Shown piece by piece: positions 1 through 7,102 of a stretch of 64,000 bases of DNA. The stretch spans positions 62,001-126,000 of the forward strand of contig JAXMGD010000002.1 in assembly GCA_046347475.1 (NCBI GenBank), in the 5' to 3' direction. Below the pieces are notes generated by a model. It did not search any database, was not told where the DNA came from, and worked only from the letters and a program-made list of their open reading frames with translations. How positions within the stretch are numbered: position 1 is the first letter of the stretch; every line of letters starts with the position of its first letter. The position numbers were made by a program, and so were the translations under genes. This DNA comes from CAMCXE01 sp046347475 (GTDB lineage: Bacteria > Pseudomonadota > Gammaproteobacteria > Pseudomonadales > Cellvibrionaceae).

Positions 1-1602
1 AAAGACCCAACCAGCCAGCCCCTTTACGGCGTGCCCTTCGCCATCAAAGACAACCTAGACCTAGCCGGTTACCCCACCACCGCCGCCTGCCCGGAGTTCG
101 CCTACCTGGCCACAAGCTCCGCCCACACGGTGCAGCTCCTCATAAACGCTGGCGCCATCCCCATGGGCAAAACCAACCTGGATCAATTCGCCACCGGTTT
201 AAACGGCACCCGCTCCCCCTACGGCCAAGTGCCCAAGGCCTTTTTGCCCGAGTACATCAGCGGCGGCAGCAGTTCCGGCTCCGCTGTAGCCACCGCCCTA
301 GGCCTGGTAAGTTTTGCCCTAGGCACCGATACCGCAGGCTCCGGCCGCGTGCCCGCCGCCCTTAACAACCTGGTGGGCATAAAACCCAGCAAAGGCCTGT
401 TGAGCACCACAGGCCTAGTGCCCGCCTGCAAAAGCCTGGACTGCGTGAGCATCTTTGCCCTCAACTGCGACGACGGCGCCCTGCTGCTAGACCTGCTCGC
501 CAACTACGACCCAGCGGACCCCTTTGCCCGCCCCAACCCCCACAGCAACCGCGCCCGCTACTACCCGGCCAGGCCCAAGGCCTTCCGCTTCGGCCTGCCC
601 AACCTCACCCTCGCCCCTGAAGCCCAGCGCCTATACCAACAGGCCTGCGACCAGCTGATCACCCTCGGCGGCACCGCCGTGCCCATCGACTTCGAGCCCT
701 TTTTAGCCGCCGCCCGCCTGCTCTACCAAGGCCCCTGGATCGCCGAGCGCAAGCTAGCCACCCAGGGTGTGGCGCCCAGCGCCATGCTGCCGGTGATCAA
801 AGCCATCATTGCCGAAAGCGTTGAGCCCACCGCCAGCCAAGCCTTTGCAGGCATTTACCAACTGGCCGAATGCAAGCGCCAGTGCGATGACATCCTCGCC
901 CAGGTGGATATGATCCTCACCCCCGCCTTCCCCCGCCCCTTTACCCGCGCCGAAATCGACGCCGACCCCATAGGCACCAACAGCAGCCTCGGCACCTACA
1001 CCAACTTTATGAACCTGCTGGACTACGCCGCCCTGGCCCTGCCCGCAGGCAAACACAGCAACGGTCTGCCCTTTGGCATCACCCTATTCGGCCCAGCCTT
1101 TAGCGATATGGCCCTACTCAGCCTCGGCCGCAGCTTCCACCTGGCTACCCACCTGCCCCAAGGCGCCACACCCCATCTGCCGCCCGCCCAAAACCTCACC
1201 AGCCCCGCCGCCCCCAGCGCCTACACCGACTTATTAGTCTGCGGCGCCCACCTAGCCGGGGAGCCACTCAACTGGCAACTCATCGAACGCGGCGCCACCC
1301 TTAAAGCCGCCACCCACACCGCAGCGGGCTACAAGCTCTACGCCCTACCCGACGGCAAACGCCCCGCCCTCGTGCGCGCCCCCGGCAGCCAAAGCGCCAT
1401 AGCAGTAGAAATCTGGCGCCTACCCACCCACACCCTCGGCAGCTTCCTCACCGGCATAGCCCCCCCCTTGGGCCTAGGCCAAGCACAATTGGCGGATGGC
1501 ACTTGGGTAACTGCGTTTATTTGCGAACCGGTGGCGCTTGAAGGCGCCACGGATATCAGTGGGTTTGGCGGTTGGCGGGCGTGGAAGGCGGCGAGCAAGT
1601 AA
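1..1602 (+). CDS. atzF: Allophanate hydrolase (5'-truncated by window edge)
   Basis: Allophanate hydrolase splits allophanate, the product of urea carboxylase, into ammonia and CO2. The reading frame is already open at base 1, so the true start lies upstream and 533 residues are visible. The amidase-signature fold is clear: the catalytic Lys sits in the motif AIKDN near visible residue 16, the cis-Ser in GGSSSGSA, and the nucleophile Ser in GTDTAGSGR. The last ~130 residues (from about LLVCGAHLAGE) match the C-terminal domain specific to AtzF-type enzymes, including the terminal GFGGWRAW stretch. That domain separates this protein from GatA and other amidases. Its usual partner, urea carboxylase, would be expected just upstream, outside the window. 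The codon use is strongly GC-rich, unlike the AT-richer genes that follow. Confidence 0.93.
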   Translation, partial: KDPTSQPLYGVPFAIKDNLDLAGYPTTAACPEFAYLATSSAHTVQLLINAGAIPMGKTNLDQFATGLNGTRSPYGQVPKAFLPEYISGGSSSGSAVATALGLVSFALGTDTAGSGRVPAALNNLVGIKPSKGLLSTTGLVPACKSLDCVSIFALNCDDGALLLDLLANYDPADPFARPNPHSNRARYYPARPKAFRFGLPNLTLAPEAQRLYQQACDQLITLGGTAVPIDFEPFLAAARLLYQGPWIAERKLATQGVAPSAMLPVIKAIIAESVEPTASQAFAGIYQLAECKRQCDDILAQVDMILTPAFPRPFTRAEIDADPIGTNSSLGTYTNFMNLLDYAALALPAGKHSNGLPFGITLFGPAFSDMALLSLGRSFHLATHLPQGATPHLPPAQNLTSPAAPSAYTDLLVCGAHLAGEPLNWQLIERGATLKAATHTAAGYKLYALPDGKRPALVRAPGSQSAIAVEIWRLPTHTLGSFLTGIAPPLGLGQAQLADGTWVTAFICEPVALEGATDISGFGGWRAWKAASK

Positions 1603-2015
1603 TGGAGTTGGTTCTGAATTAAATGCGGGGGTGATTAGCATGTGCGGCATTGTGTTAATCCTTCGGCTTTTTGTGGGTGAAGGCATGGGCCCTTATTGTG
1701 CTTGGCGTCTGTGGCACGTATAAATGCTGCCGGTTTTTGTTTTATAAGGTTGTGGCTGACAGGGGTTTTTCAGCTGCCGGGTAAGCGCCTGCAAACCTTC
1801 TGGAGCAGGCGGGCGCCCCCTTGGTTTGTGTTATGCGGATTGCATTCGACACAACAAAAAACGCGTAGCGTTGTACTTTTGATGGTTTTGCTTTAACTGA
1901 CTGAATTTGAACGATTAGGGTTTAAATCGGGCACTTGGCGTAGGCGAATTTGACTGGAATTTAAATCGGAGGTAGACGGGATCAATCCGTCTAATAAAAC
2001 TTCTAAGCCAACACT
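1603..2015. other. Intergenic stretch, no gene seen
   Basis: No convincing coding region lies here; short open frames lack ribosome-binding sites and recognisable protein. Base composition shifts from GC-rich to AT-rich across it. Its last 60 bases contain a short hairpin at 1974-1992 (AGACGG/CCGTCT). The sequence around that hairpin resembles the one before the NIPSNAP gene at about 2600-2650, so both may be copies of one small repeat. Confidence 0.5.
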
Positions 2016-2477
2016 ATGAATCAATTACTTATACTTTTAGTTTTAATCACAACGACCTCTTGCACATTTAATAAATTTAGGGCAGAGCAGCATTTTGAAG
2101 AGAAAAATCCAAGTTTCTATATGTCTGTAGCTCCATCGTTTTCGCAACCTTTTGAATACGAAATAAATTCGGATGAGCTAGTTCTAAGGAAATATTATGG
2201 ATTAGGTGGTTACAATTGGGGCCGAAAGAAAGAAGTTTGTAGAGTTAAGGTAACACTAGAACAAAAAAATAATATTAGGCAGCTATCTATCGCCACAATA
2301 AGGGAATCGATTACAGAAGAAAAAGAAGATGAAGAAATCGTCGTTATGGATGGGACTTCTTGGTACATACTCACGGATTTTGGTTTCGGTCCTTTCTTGT
2401 CTTATAGTACGAACAACCCTGGTGACACAATGTATAGACTGCGTGAATATCTTGACACACTTGCATCTAACAAATAA
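2016..2477 (+). CDS. Small predicted lipoprotein, unknown function
   Basis: This encodes 153 residues with a short hydrophobic N-terminus and the lipobox TTSC at residues 13-16, so it is probably exported and lipid-anchored at Cys16. The rest is soluble and mixed-charge, with an acidic run (EEKEDEE) near residue 103. I do not recognise the family. The gene is AT-rich compared with the allophanate hydrolase before it and is flanked on both sides by short palindromic repeats, which suggests recent acquisition. The start is set by the signal peptide. No partner gene is obvious, since the neighbours look like independent single-gene insertions. Confidence 0.7.
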   Translation: MNQLLILLVLITTTSCTFNKFRAEQHFEEKNPSFYMSVAPSFSQPFEYEINSDELVLRKYYGLGGYNWGRKKEVCRVKVTLEQKNNIRQLSIATIRESITEEKEDEEIVVMDGTSWYILTDFGFGPFLSYSTNNPGDTMYRLREYLDTLASNK

Positions 2478-2494
2478 CCGCAGCAAGCAGGTAG

Positions 2495-2516
2495 GGTGGG
2501 CAACTTGTTGCCCACC
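2495..2516. repeat. REP-like palindrome, copy 1
   Basis: This is a perfect inverted repeat, GGTGGGCAAC-TT-GTTGCCCACC, just after a stop codon. Near-identical palindromes occur at 4014, 4090, 4171 and 4291, with decayed ones near 24157 and 25770. It may serve as a transcript end or be a parasitic REP-type element. Confidence 0.8.
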
Positions 2517-2599
2517 ACCTCAAATCCGTAGCATTTAGCGGAATCAAGGGGTCAGAGACCTTGAAACCATTTTCCAACACCTCTAATCACTTGATTGGA

Positions 2600-2655
2600 C
2601 GGAAATTAAAATCGAGTTAGGTGGATTTAATCCGGCCAACTAACTGTAGGCACCA
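2600..2655 (+). repeat. Imperfect hairpin upstream of the NIPSNAP gene
   Basis: The stretch contains an inverted repeat of GTTAG..TGGATT with AATCC..CTAAC. It aligns loosely with about 1950-2005 before the small lipoprotein gene. Both copies sit 10-20 bases ahead of a start codon, so they may be leader sequences that travelled with the genes. Confidence 0.4.
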
Positions 2656-2666
2656 AGAGGAGCATA

Positions 2667-2975
2667 ATGATTACCTGTTATCTGCGATATATTATCGATC
2701 CGTATAAGCTAAAAGAATTTGAACACTACGGAAAGCTCTGGATTCCACTCGTCGAGAAATTCGGCGGCAAGCATCACGGATACTTCCTGCCTTCTGAAGG
2801 CGCCAACAATGTAGCATTAGCACTAATTACATTTCCCAATATGGCGCTTTAAGAAGAATACCGTAGCAGCTCACTTCACGATAAAGAATGTCAAGCGGCC
2901 TTCAATTATGCTGAGGACACGCGTTGTATTATTAGCTATGAACGCAGCTTTTTCCGCCCATTGTTTGAGGCCTAA
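2667..2975 (+). pseudogene. NIPSNAP family protein interrupted by one in-frame stop
   Basis: The frame encodes a NIPSNAP-type ferredoxin-fold protein of about 102 residues. Its N-terminal half (CYLRYIIDPYKLKEFEHYG, then GGKHHGYFLPSEG) ends at a TAA at 2850-2852. The same frame then continues with EEYRSSSLHDKE and ends naturally with SYERSFFRPLFEA before a TAA at 2973. In this family the interrupted position is normally an aromatic residue of a YEEYR-like motif, so a single TAT/TAC-to-TAA change explains the break. A good ribosome-binding site (AGAGGAG) precedes the ATG. Function of the intact protein is not established. Translation could in principle be rescued by readthrough, but I see no signal for that. 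A sequencing error is the main alternative. Confidence 0.8.
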
Positions 2976-3197
2976 TTGGGCAAAAGTGCGCTTCTAATTG
3001 AATCTAGGGGGCAGAGACCTTGATTGGTAGTAGTTAGCGTAAAATCGCAACTTAACGGCGGTCCTCCCATATGGGACTTTCACCCCATTAGCTCATGTCC
3101 ATGCTGGACGCACACAAACACATTAAACACGCTCACAAGCTCGCGCCGTTCATGTGGGCGCCAGACTGCAAATGCTCAGAGGATTGGTGTATTTTTA

Positions 3198-3974
3198 ATG
3201 CTTGCAATAAAACTAAACAAGGCACATAAATTATTTATTTTAATTGGGGCTGTTCTACTTATATCTGCGCTTGCAATTATCACATTTATGCGAGGCGAGA
3301 CTTGTGGCGATTGTTACGAAGTGGATAAGGGCGAGTTTCGCTACCTCATTTACAATGACTTGCCAAAATCCATCGTGTCAAATATTCACGAAGCGTTAAA
3401 AGACAAAAAGGCAGAGTTGCTTAATGAATTTAATCTGAGCACCATGGAAACAGTAACAGTTCGAATATGGGGAGACCAAGAAGCTTATTTGTCTGAGCAG
3501 GAGAGAGCGCTAGGGAAAAGATATCCAGGCTCCGGGGGCTATGTCACTCTAAAGAATGGCTCAAAACCGGGTGAGTTAAGATTGTTCGGAGGTGATAAAA
3601 ATATCTCAAATACAGCCCTGCATGAATTCGTTCATTTGGTTACCTTGGAACTCAACCCCTCGTTCGCAAATAATCCGCGTTGGCTGTGGGAGTCAATAGC
3701 AATTTATAAATCCGAGCAACATTGGAAATACGCCAAAAAACCTGGCCTTACTCGCAATCGTTTTGAATACATGTCCCAAAGCTTAATGATGGGCGACACA
3801 GGTTCAATATACGAGATTGGTTACACAATTGGCGAGTTTATTGAAAACTCATGGGGCAATGAAGCATTTAGTTTGCTGATAAAATCTAATGGAGATTTTA
3901 TCAGCGTCACGAAAAAGCCAATAGATCAGATCTTTTTAGAGTGGAAAGAGTTTGTTATAAAAAAATATTATTAA
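3198..3974 (+). CDS. Membrane-anchored HExxH metallopeptidase-like protein
   Basis: This encodes 258 residues from the ATG at 3198. The frame stays open upstream to 3024, but that extension has no coding character, and 3198 directly precedes a typical N-terminal membrane anchor (residues ~10-30). The outside domain carries the zinc-binding motif HEFVH at about residue 147. A WLWESIAIY segment 20 residues later supplies the likely third ligand Glu, the layout of peptidase-MA-like gluzincins. It is probably a periplasmic or surface zinc peptidase of unknown substrate. The gene is AT-rich and flanked by palindromes, suggesting transfer. I infer peptidase activity only from the motif; an inactive scaffold is possible. 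Confidence 0.72.
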   Translation: MLAIKLNKAHKLFILIGAVLLISALAIITFMRGETCGDCYEVDKGEFRYLIYNDLPKSIVSNIHEALKDKKAELLNEFNLSTMETVTVRIWGDQEAYLSEQERALGKRYPGSGGYVTLKNGSKPGELRLFGGDKNISNTALHEFVHLVTLELNPSFANNPRWLWESIAIYKSEQHWKYAKKPGLTRNRFEYMSQSLMMGDTGSIYEIGYTIGEFIENSWGNEAFSLLIKSNGDFISVTKKPIDQIFLEWKEFVIKKYY

Positions 3975-4013
3975 TCCGGTGACCAATACCAATCGAGGGG
4001 TCATAGTAGGTAG

Positions 4014-4035
4014 GGTGGGCAACTTGTTGCCCACC
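4014..4035. repeat. REP-like palindrome, copy 2
   Basis: Identical palindrome to the one at 2495-2516, again preceded by GTAG and followed by ACCTC, and again just downstream of a stop codon. The identity extends a few bases either side, so the repeat unit is about 30 bp. Confidence 0.8.
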
Positions 4036-4089
4036 ACCTCTGAGCCGTTGCATTTCTCGCAAAAAACACGCAACTAATCGACCACAAAT

Positions 4090-4113
4090 GGTGGGCAAGC
4101 AAGCTTGCCCACC
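4090..4113. repeat. REP-like palindrome, copy 3
   Basis: Inverted repeat with 11-bp arms GGTGGGCAAGC/GCTTGCCCACC. It shares the GTGGGCAA core but has diverged at the centre. Confidence 0.75.
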
Positions 4114-4170
4114 CTACAAAAATAATTTCGCAACGCCGCCTAAAATGCAGGACCAAGGCGCCAGTAGTAG

Positions 4171-4191
4171 GGTGGGCAATTTATTGCCCAC
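4171..4191. repeat. REP-like palindrome, copy 4
   Basis: GGTGGGCAAT-TT-ATTGCCCAC. The central C:G pair of copies 1 and 2 is changed to T:A on both arms, a compensated change that keeps the stem paired. Confidence 0.7.
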
Positions 4192-4290
4192 GGAGAGGTA
4201 CAGTCCCGCACTAATTTCAAACTATACCCACCGGAACATTCAATTGCATTTATGTTTTAGCTGTGACTTGCGCTCAGAAGTGGCGTTTTC

Positions 4291-4314
4291 GCGTGGGCAA
4301 CAAGTTGCCCACGC
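4291..4314. repeat. REP-like palindrome, copy 5
   Basis: GCGTGGGCAAC-AA-GTTGCCCACGC. It is preceded by about 90 bases (from ~4220) that resemble the direct repeats at 24069 and 25683, including the segment GGCGTTTTCGCGT. It therefore links this island with the 24-26 kb region. Confidence 0.7.
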
Positions 4315-4440
4315 CACCTTACTCAACAATTGCTCGCCACCATGATTTTGGTGGCGCCATAAGATGAGTAGTTAAGCATTTGTACGCCGATTCCGCATTT
4401 ATAAAATGACAAGCAATTCAGGATTGGGGACCGGCCTGTT

Positions 4441-4587
4441 TAGCAGCTTGTTGAAATACTACCTTGCTAGTTCTGGCGGCGTTAAATTTGGCGAAAAAAT
4501 CCTCATTTACTTCGTGTAAACTCCGGTTTTTTCGCCAAATTTGCCTTGCCAGACCGTCGCCGCCAACCTATTTCAACAAGCTATTAG
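4441..4587. mobile_element. MITE-like element, copy 1 (147 bp)
   Basis: The ends are inverted repeats built on AGCTTGTTGAAATA and TATTTCAACAAGCT. The interior is also largely self-complementary (AAATTTGGCGAAAAAA against TTTTTTCGCCAAATTT). The reverse complement of 44938-45132 aligns over the whole length, apart from about 50 extra bases near the centre of that copy. No coding capacity is present, so mobility would depend on an enzyme elsewhere. Confidence 0.75.
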
Positions 4588-4986
4588 ATGATTGGTGTAA
4601 TTTGGCAGCGTTTTTATCGCTACCACCAATATAATTTCAAATACCTGTTGTTTGTTAAAACCAGCAGAGAAAATACTTCAAGCAGCTGCCGCTGTGCCCA
4701 ATCCGCGCTCACGAACAACCGTTTGCGTCACACTCACAAGCGCTTGGTCTTTATGATCGTCAATTGTTGTAGCTGAAAGAGGCCACAGCCAAGCGTGACT
4801 TTGAACTTAAGGCATACGGACTAGAGAGACGCGTCCCAGAGGCTAAAACCTGCCTACCCGCTTACACCAACACCCCTGTCCCACATCAAAATCTCGCCAG
4901 CGAGTGTTTTTAGTCGCTCGCCGCAGCTTGGAGCTGCAATTTGCTATCTCGAAACAAGGGCGCTGCAGCTTTTTAATGCTGCCCAG

Positions 4987-5022
4987 GCAGTAAAAACATA
5001 CGGCGGCCTATGTTTTTACTGC
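4987..5022. repeat. Perfect 14-bp hairpin
   Basis: GCAGTAAAAACATA pairs with TATGTTTTTACTGC around the loop CGGCGGCC. It lies inside a larger imperfect inverted repeat of about 4950-5040, with AAACAAGG on the left and CCTTGTTT on the right. No gene adjoins it, so it is probably a palindromic mobile repeat rather than a terminator. Confidence 0.7.
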
Positions 5023-5191
5023 GGCATCCTTGTTTTGAAGGCCGGTTAGCTATCTTTTTCACTCGGCGAGCTGGGTTAGAACTGCATTTGGACAGTGGTG
5101 AAGTGGGTGGGGGTACTGGCGAAGTAGGGGGGAGGGGGTGTTGCAGTGGGGGGTAATGTCAGCTCGCGGCCTTGTTTCAGCATGGGCAGGA

Positions 5192-5383
5192 CCTAAAATT
5201 CCCCTCCTGTGGAGGGGTGCCCCGAAGGGGTGGGGTGGTAGATCGCTGTGTTGCTTTTTGTTCGCAGCCCGCTGTAACTATTGGCAAAAAATTTTCTCGT
5301 CCCCTGAAATAAAACAGGGTTCTCTACCGCAACCACCCCGGCAGGCCAGCCTGCCACCCCTCCAGGGGAGGGGAATTTTAGGG
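5192..5383. repeat. Long inverted-repeat element (192 bp)
   Basis: The element opens with CCTAAAATTCCCCTCC and closes with its near-exact reverse complement GGGGAATTTTAGG. Nested GGAGGGGTG / CACCCCTCC arms lie inside. The whole unit can fold into one hairpin and has no coding potential. It looks like a non-autonomous palindromic element. Confidence 0.7.
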
Positions 5384-5519
5384 CGTGCAGGCGCCAAGAA
5401 TCCTTAACTTAATGACATTGGGAGGGGGTGCTGTGTGAGGAAGACACACAATAAAAACCCCCAAAACCCCCAGCGGACAAAACCACACGGGGGCAGATAG
5501 AACCTAAGGGCAACTAACA

Positions 5520-5804
5520 TTATTGCGGCGGCAAATCGCCTTCTAAGCTGGAGGTTTGGCTGGCATCCGGCGGAAAGTCCTCTGGGTCTAGTGAGGCGGC
5601 CGCAGCAAGGCCTGCATCGGGAGGTAAAAGGGTGCTGCCCAGGTAGGCTTGTGCCGCACTTATGGCGCCGGAGGACGAACTGCTGCTGGAACTGCTCGAT
5701 GAGCTGCTGCTAGCGCTGGTACTGGCGCCACCGGATTTGCCGCTGCCGCAGCCGGCAATGAGTGCGCAGCCTGTTAGGCTTGCCAGGATTACGATTGTTT
5801 TCAT
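5520..5804 (-). CDS. Small polyserine lipoprotein
   Basis: This encodes 94 residues from the ATG at 5804. Starting there gives a clean signal peptide with the lipobox LIAGC; a slightly longer start at 5822 would add six residues. After the lipidated Cys come a Gly/Ser-rich stretch and a run of about 14 serines (roughly residues 31-45), then a short acidic, proline-containing tail. The serine run matches the flexible linkers of secreted Cellvibrio-type proteins, but no catalytic or binding domain follows. The gene starts 2 bases after the YcnI-like gene ends, so the two are almost certainly co-transcribed and translationally coupled. Function is unknown; a surface tether or partner for the YcnI-like protein is a guess. 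Confidence 0.75.
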   Translation of the reverse strand: MKTIVILASLTGCALIAGCGSGKSGGASTSASSSSSSSSSSSSSSGAISAAQAYLGSTLLPPDAGLAAAASLDPEDFPPDASQTSSLEGDLPPQ

Positions 5805-5806
5805 TA

Positions 5807-6625
5807 TTAGTATCTCACCCAAATGGTTTCATCCGCGCTGAGGGAAACGCCCGTTTCAGTAGCCAAATTGCTGTAGGTGAGGTCTTTTTTGGCCAGCTGG
5901 TCAATTTTCTCGCTGGTGATGGCGTTGGCGCTATAGGCGCGTTTGCCCACCCAGACTATGGCGGCATCGCCAAAGTAACTTTTTAATTTGGCGGCTTTGG
6001 TGTTGGTGCCCGTCACAGCAAAATCACCTAGCGTGGTGGCGTCTAGGGTGAATTTATTAAACCCTTTGCGTTTCTCCGGGAAGACCAACAGTGAGGGGCT
6101 GTCTACCCCCCAATTTAATACATAGTCTCCAGCACCTGGCACTGCACAGGTTTGGGTGGCGAGGAATTGATATTTTTTAATAGCGTAATCGCTGGCCGAG
6201 GCAGCTGCCGGGGTTTTCAGGCGGATGCTCACTTTATAGAGCTGGTCATCATCGGCGGTGGGTGCGGCGACTTTAGTCCAGGTGAAGCGAATGGAGCCGT
6301 CTTCATTTACTTTGCGGGTTACATTGCCAAATTCGCCTTGGTGGCTGGGGCGCACGGAGGCCGCACCTGTGGCCGTGACTATGGCGGCAGGCACGGTGAT
6401 GTCGATTTTGGTGGTATCGAGGTTGGCAGGCGGTTTGGGCTCTGCCTCGGCGTTACAGCCATGGCCCACAATAAATACAATTTCACTACTAGTGTTGGCC
6501 ACGGCAAATGCCGCTTGCCCAGCCGCCGAGATGGGCAGGGTATTGTTGGCCAGTCCTACGTGGGCGAGGCTTGTGCTTGCGTAGGCGAGCGCGGATATAC
6601 ACAGAGCGAGGGCGGATATTTTCAT
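5807..6625 (-). CDS. YcnI-like DUF1775 periplasmic protein
   Basis: This encodes 272 residues. A signal peptide ends in STSLA-H, leaving a histidine as the first mature residue, as in YcnI-type copper-binding proteins where an N-terminal His helps hold the metal. The DUF1775 core follows (about residues 22-190), including the conserved GHGCN segment and an aromatic-rich end (VLNWGVDSPSLLVF). A C-terminal extension of ~70 residues is less familiar. The usual role of the family is in periplasmic copper handling. The gene heads a two-gene unit with the polyserine lipoprotein. It faces the DUF4266/DUF3570/apbE genes across a 258-base promoter region, which supports a shared task. Metal binding is inferred, not shown. 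Confidence 0.82.
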   Translation of the reverse strand: MKISALALCISALAYASTSLAHVGLANNTLPISAAGQAAFAVANTSSEIVFIVGHGCNAEAEPKPPANLDTTKIDITVPAAIVTATGAASVRPSHQGEFGNVTRKVNEDGSIRFTWTKVAAPTADDDQLYKVSIRLKTPAAASASDYAIKKYQFLATQTCAVPGAGDYVLNWGVDSPSLLVFPEKRKGFNKFTLDATTLGDFAVTGTNTKAAKLKSYFGDAAIVWVGKRAYSANAITSEKIDQLAKKDLTYSNLATETGVSLSADETIWVRY

Positions 6626-6657
6626 GGCGTATTCCTAATCAATGCGGTTTGAAACTC

Positions 6658-6675
6658 CTGCCGCTATCGGCAGGG
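6658..6675. promoter_or_regulatory. Short hairpin in the divergent promoter region
   Basis: CCTGCCG-CTAT-CGGCAGG, a perfect 7-bp stem 33 bases upstream of the YcnI-like start codon. It would lie in that gene's 5' leader. Role unknown. Confidence 0.4.
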
Positions 6676-6722
6676 GTGGGGTTTGGGCGGGCCATTATCT
6701 GGCGCACGGTTGAGGTGGACAA

Positions 6723-6739
6723 TGCGACAAAATGTCGCA
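6723..6739. promoter_or_regulatory. Palindromic operator candidate TGCGAC-N5-GTCGCA
   Basis: A perfect palindrome, TGCGACAAAATGTCGCA, lies between the divergent YcnI-like and DUF4266 genes. The same TGCGAC-N5-GTCGCA pattern occurs at 16326-16342 in another divergent promoter region. Size and symmetry fit a dimeric repressor or activator site. I cannot name the regulator. Confidence 0.5.
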
Positions 6740-6883
6740 GGCTGGCGCGGTCGTTAGCTGTTAGCATGGGTTCTACCAGGGCGCAGGCCTGAGCCGACGA
6801 ACCAAATCAGCTCCTATGCTTGCCACCCTTTACGCGCCGCCATTGGGCGCCCCCTTCCCCCTAGCCATAAACGAGACACCTGT

Positions 6884-7102
6884 ATGACCTGCGCCCGACG
6901 GTTGGCGAGCCTAGCCCTCATTACCCTCGCCGCCAGCGGCTGCACAGCGGTTGAACCCTGGCAGCGCGGCCGCCTGGCTAAGCCGCAGATGGCGGCGGAT
7001 ATTCACAGCCTGCAGGACAGCGCACGGGCCCATGTACACAGCAGCCGGGAGGCGGCAGCCGGTGGCGATGTGTCCAGTGGAGGCGGCTGTGGCTGCTACT
7101 GA
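6884..7102 (+). CDS. DUF4266 lipoprotein
   Basis: This encodes 72 residues with a signal peptide ending in the lipobox AASGC (Cys20). The family-typical stretch VEPWQRGRLAKPQMA follows directly, and the protein ends in the cysteine-bearing tail GGGCGCY. DUF4266 proteins are small envelope lipoproteins usually encoded just before a DUF3570 barrel and near apbE, exactly as here. The Gly-Cys tail may bind metal or be a redox site; that is inference. The 3' end overlaps or abuts the start of the next gene, indicating coupled translation. A thioredoxin-like gene that often precedes this pair is absent; the YcnI-like gene occupies that side instead. Confidence 0.85.
   Translation: MTCARRLASLALITLAASGCTAVEPWQRGRLAKPQMAADIHSLQDSARAHVHSSREAAAGGDVSSGGGCGCY

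Larger units (their letters stand above)
3975..5519. other. Repeat-rich gene-free stretch
   Basis: About 1.5 kb without a credible gene. It holds four REP-like palindromes (4014, 4090, 4171, 4291), a MITE-like element (4441-4587), a perfect 14-bp hairpin (4987-5022) inside a larger imperfect inverted repeat, and a 190-bp element with long inverted ends (5192-5383). Short open frames at 4088, 4588 and 5138 run straight through these repeats and have no protein character. Confidence 0.7.

Noticed and set aside
3024..3197. Extended N-terminus for the metallopeptidase
   Set aside because: The 58 extra codons contain a palindrome and no coding character, and would bury the membrane anchor in the middle of the N-terminal region.
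4088..4345. 85-codon open frame on the plus strand
   Set aside because: It runs through three palindromic repeats and has no ribosome-binding site or protein-like composition.
5138..5407. 89-codon open frame on the plus strand
   Set aside because: It lies within the 192-bp inverted-repeat element; the frame is a by-product of the repeat.
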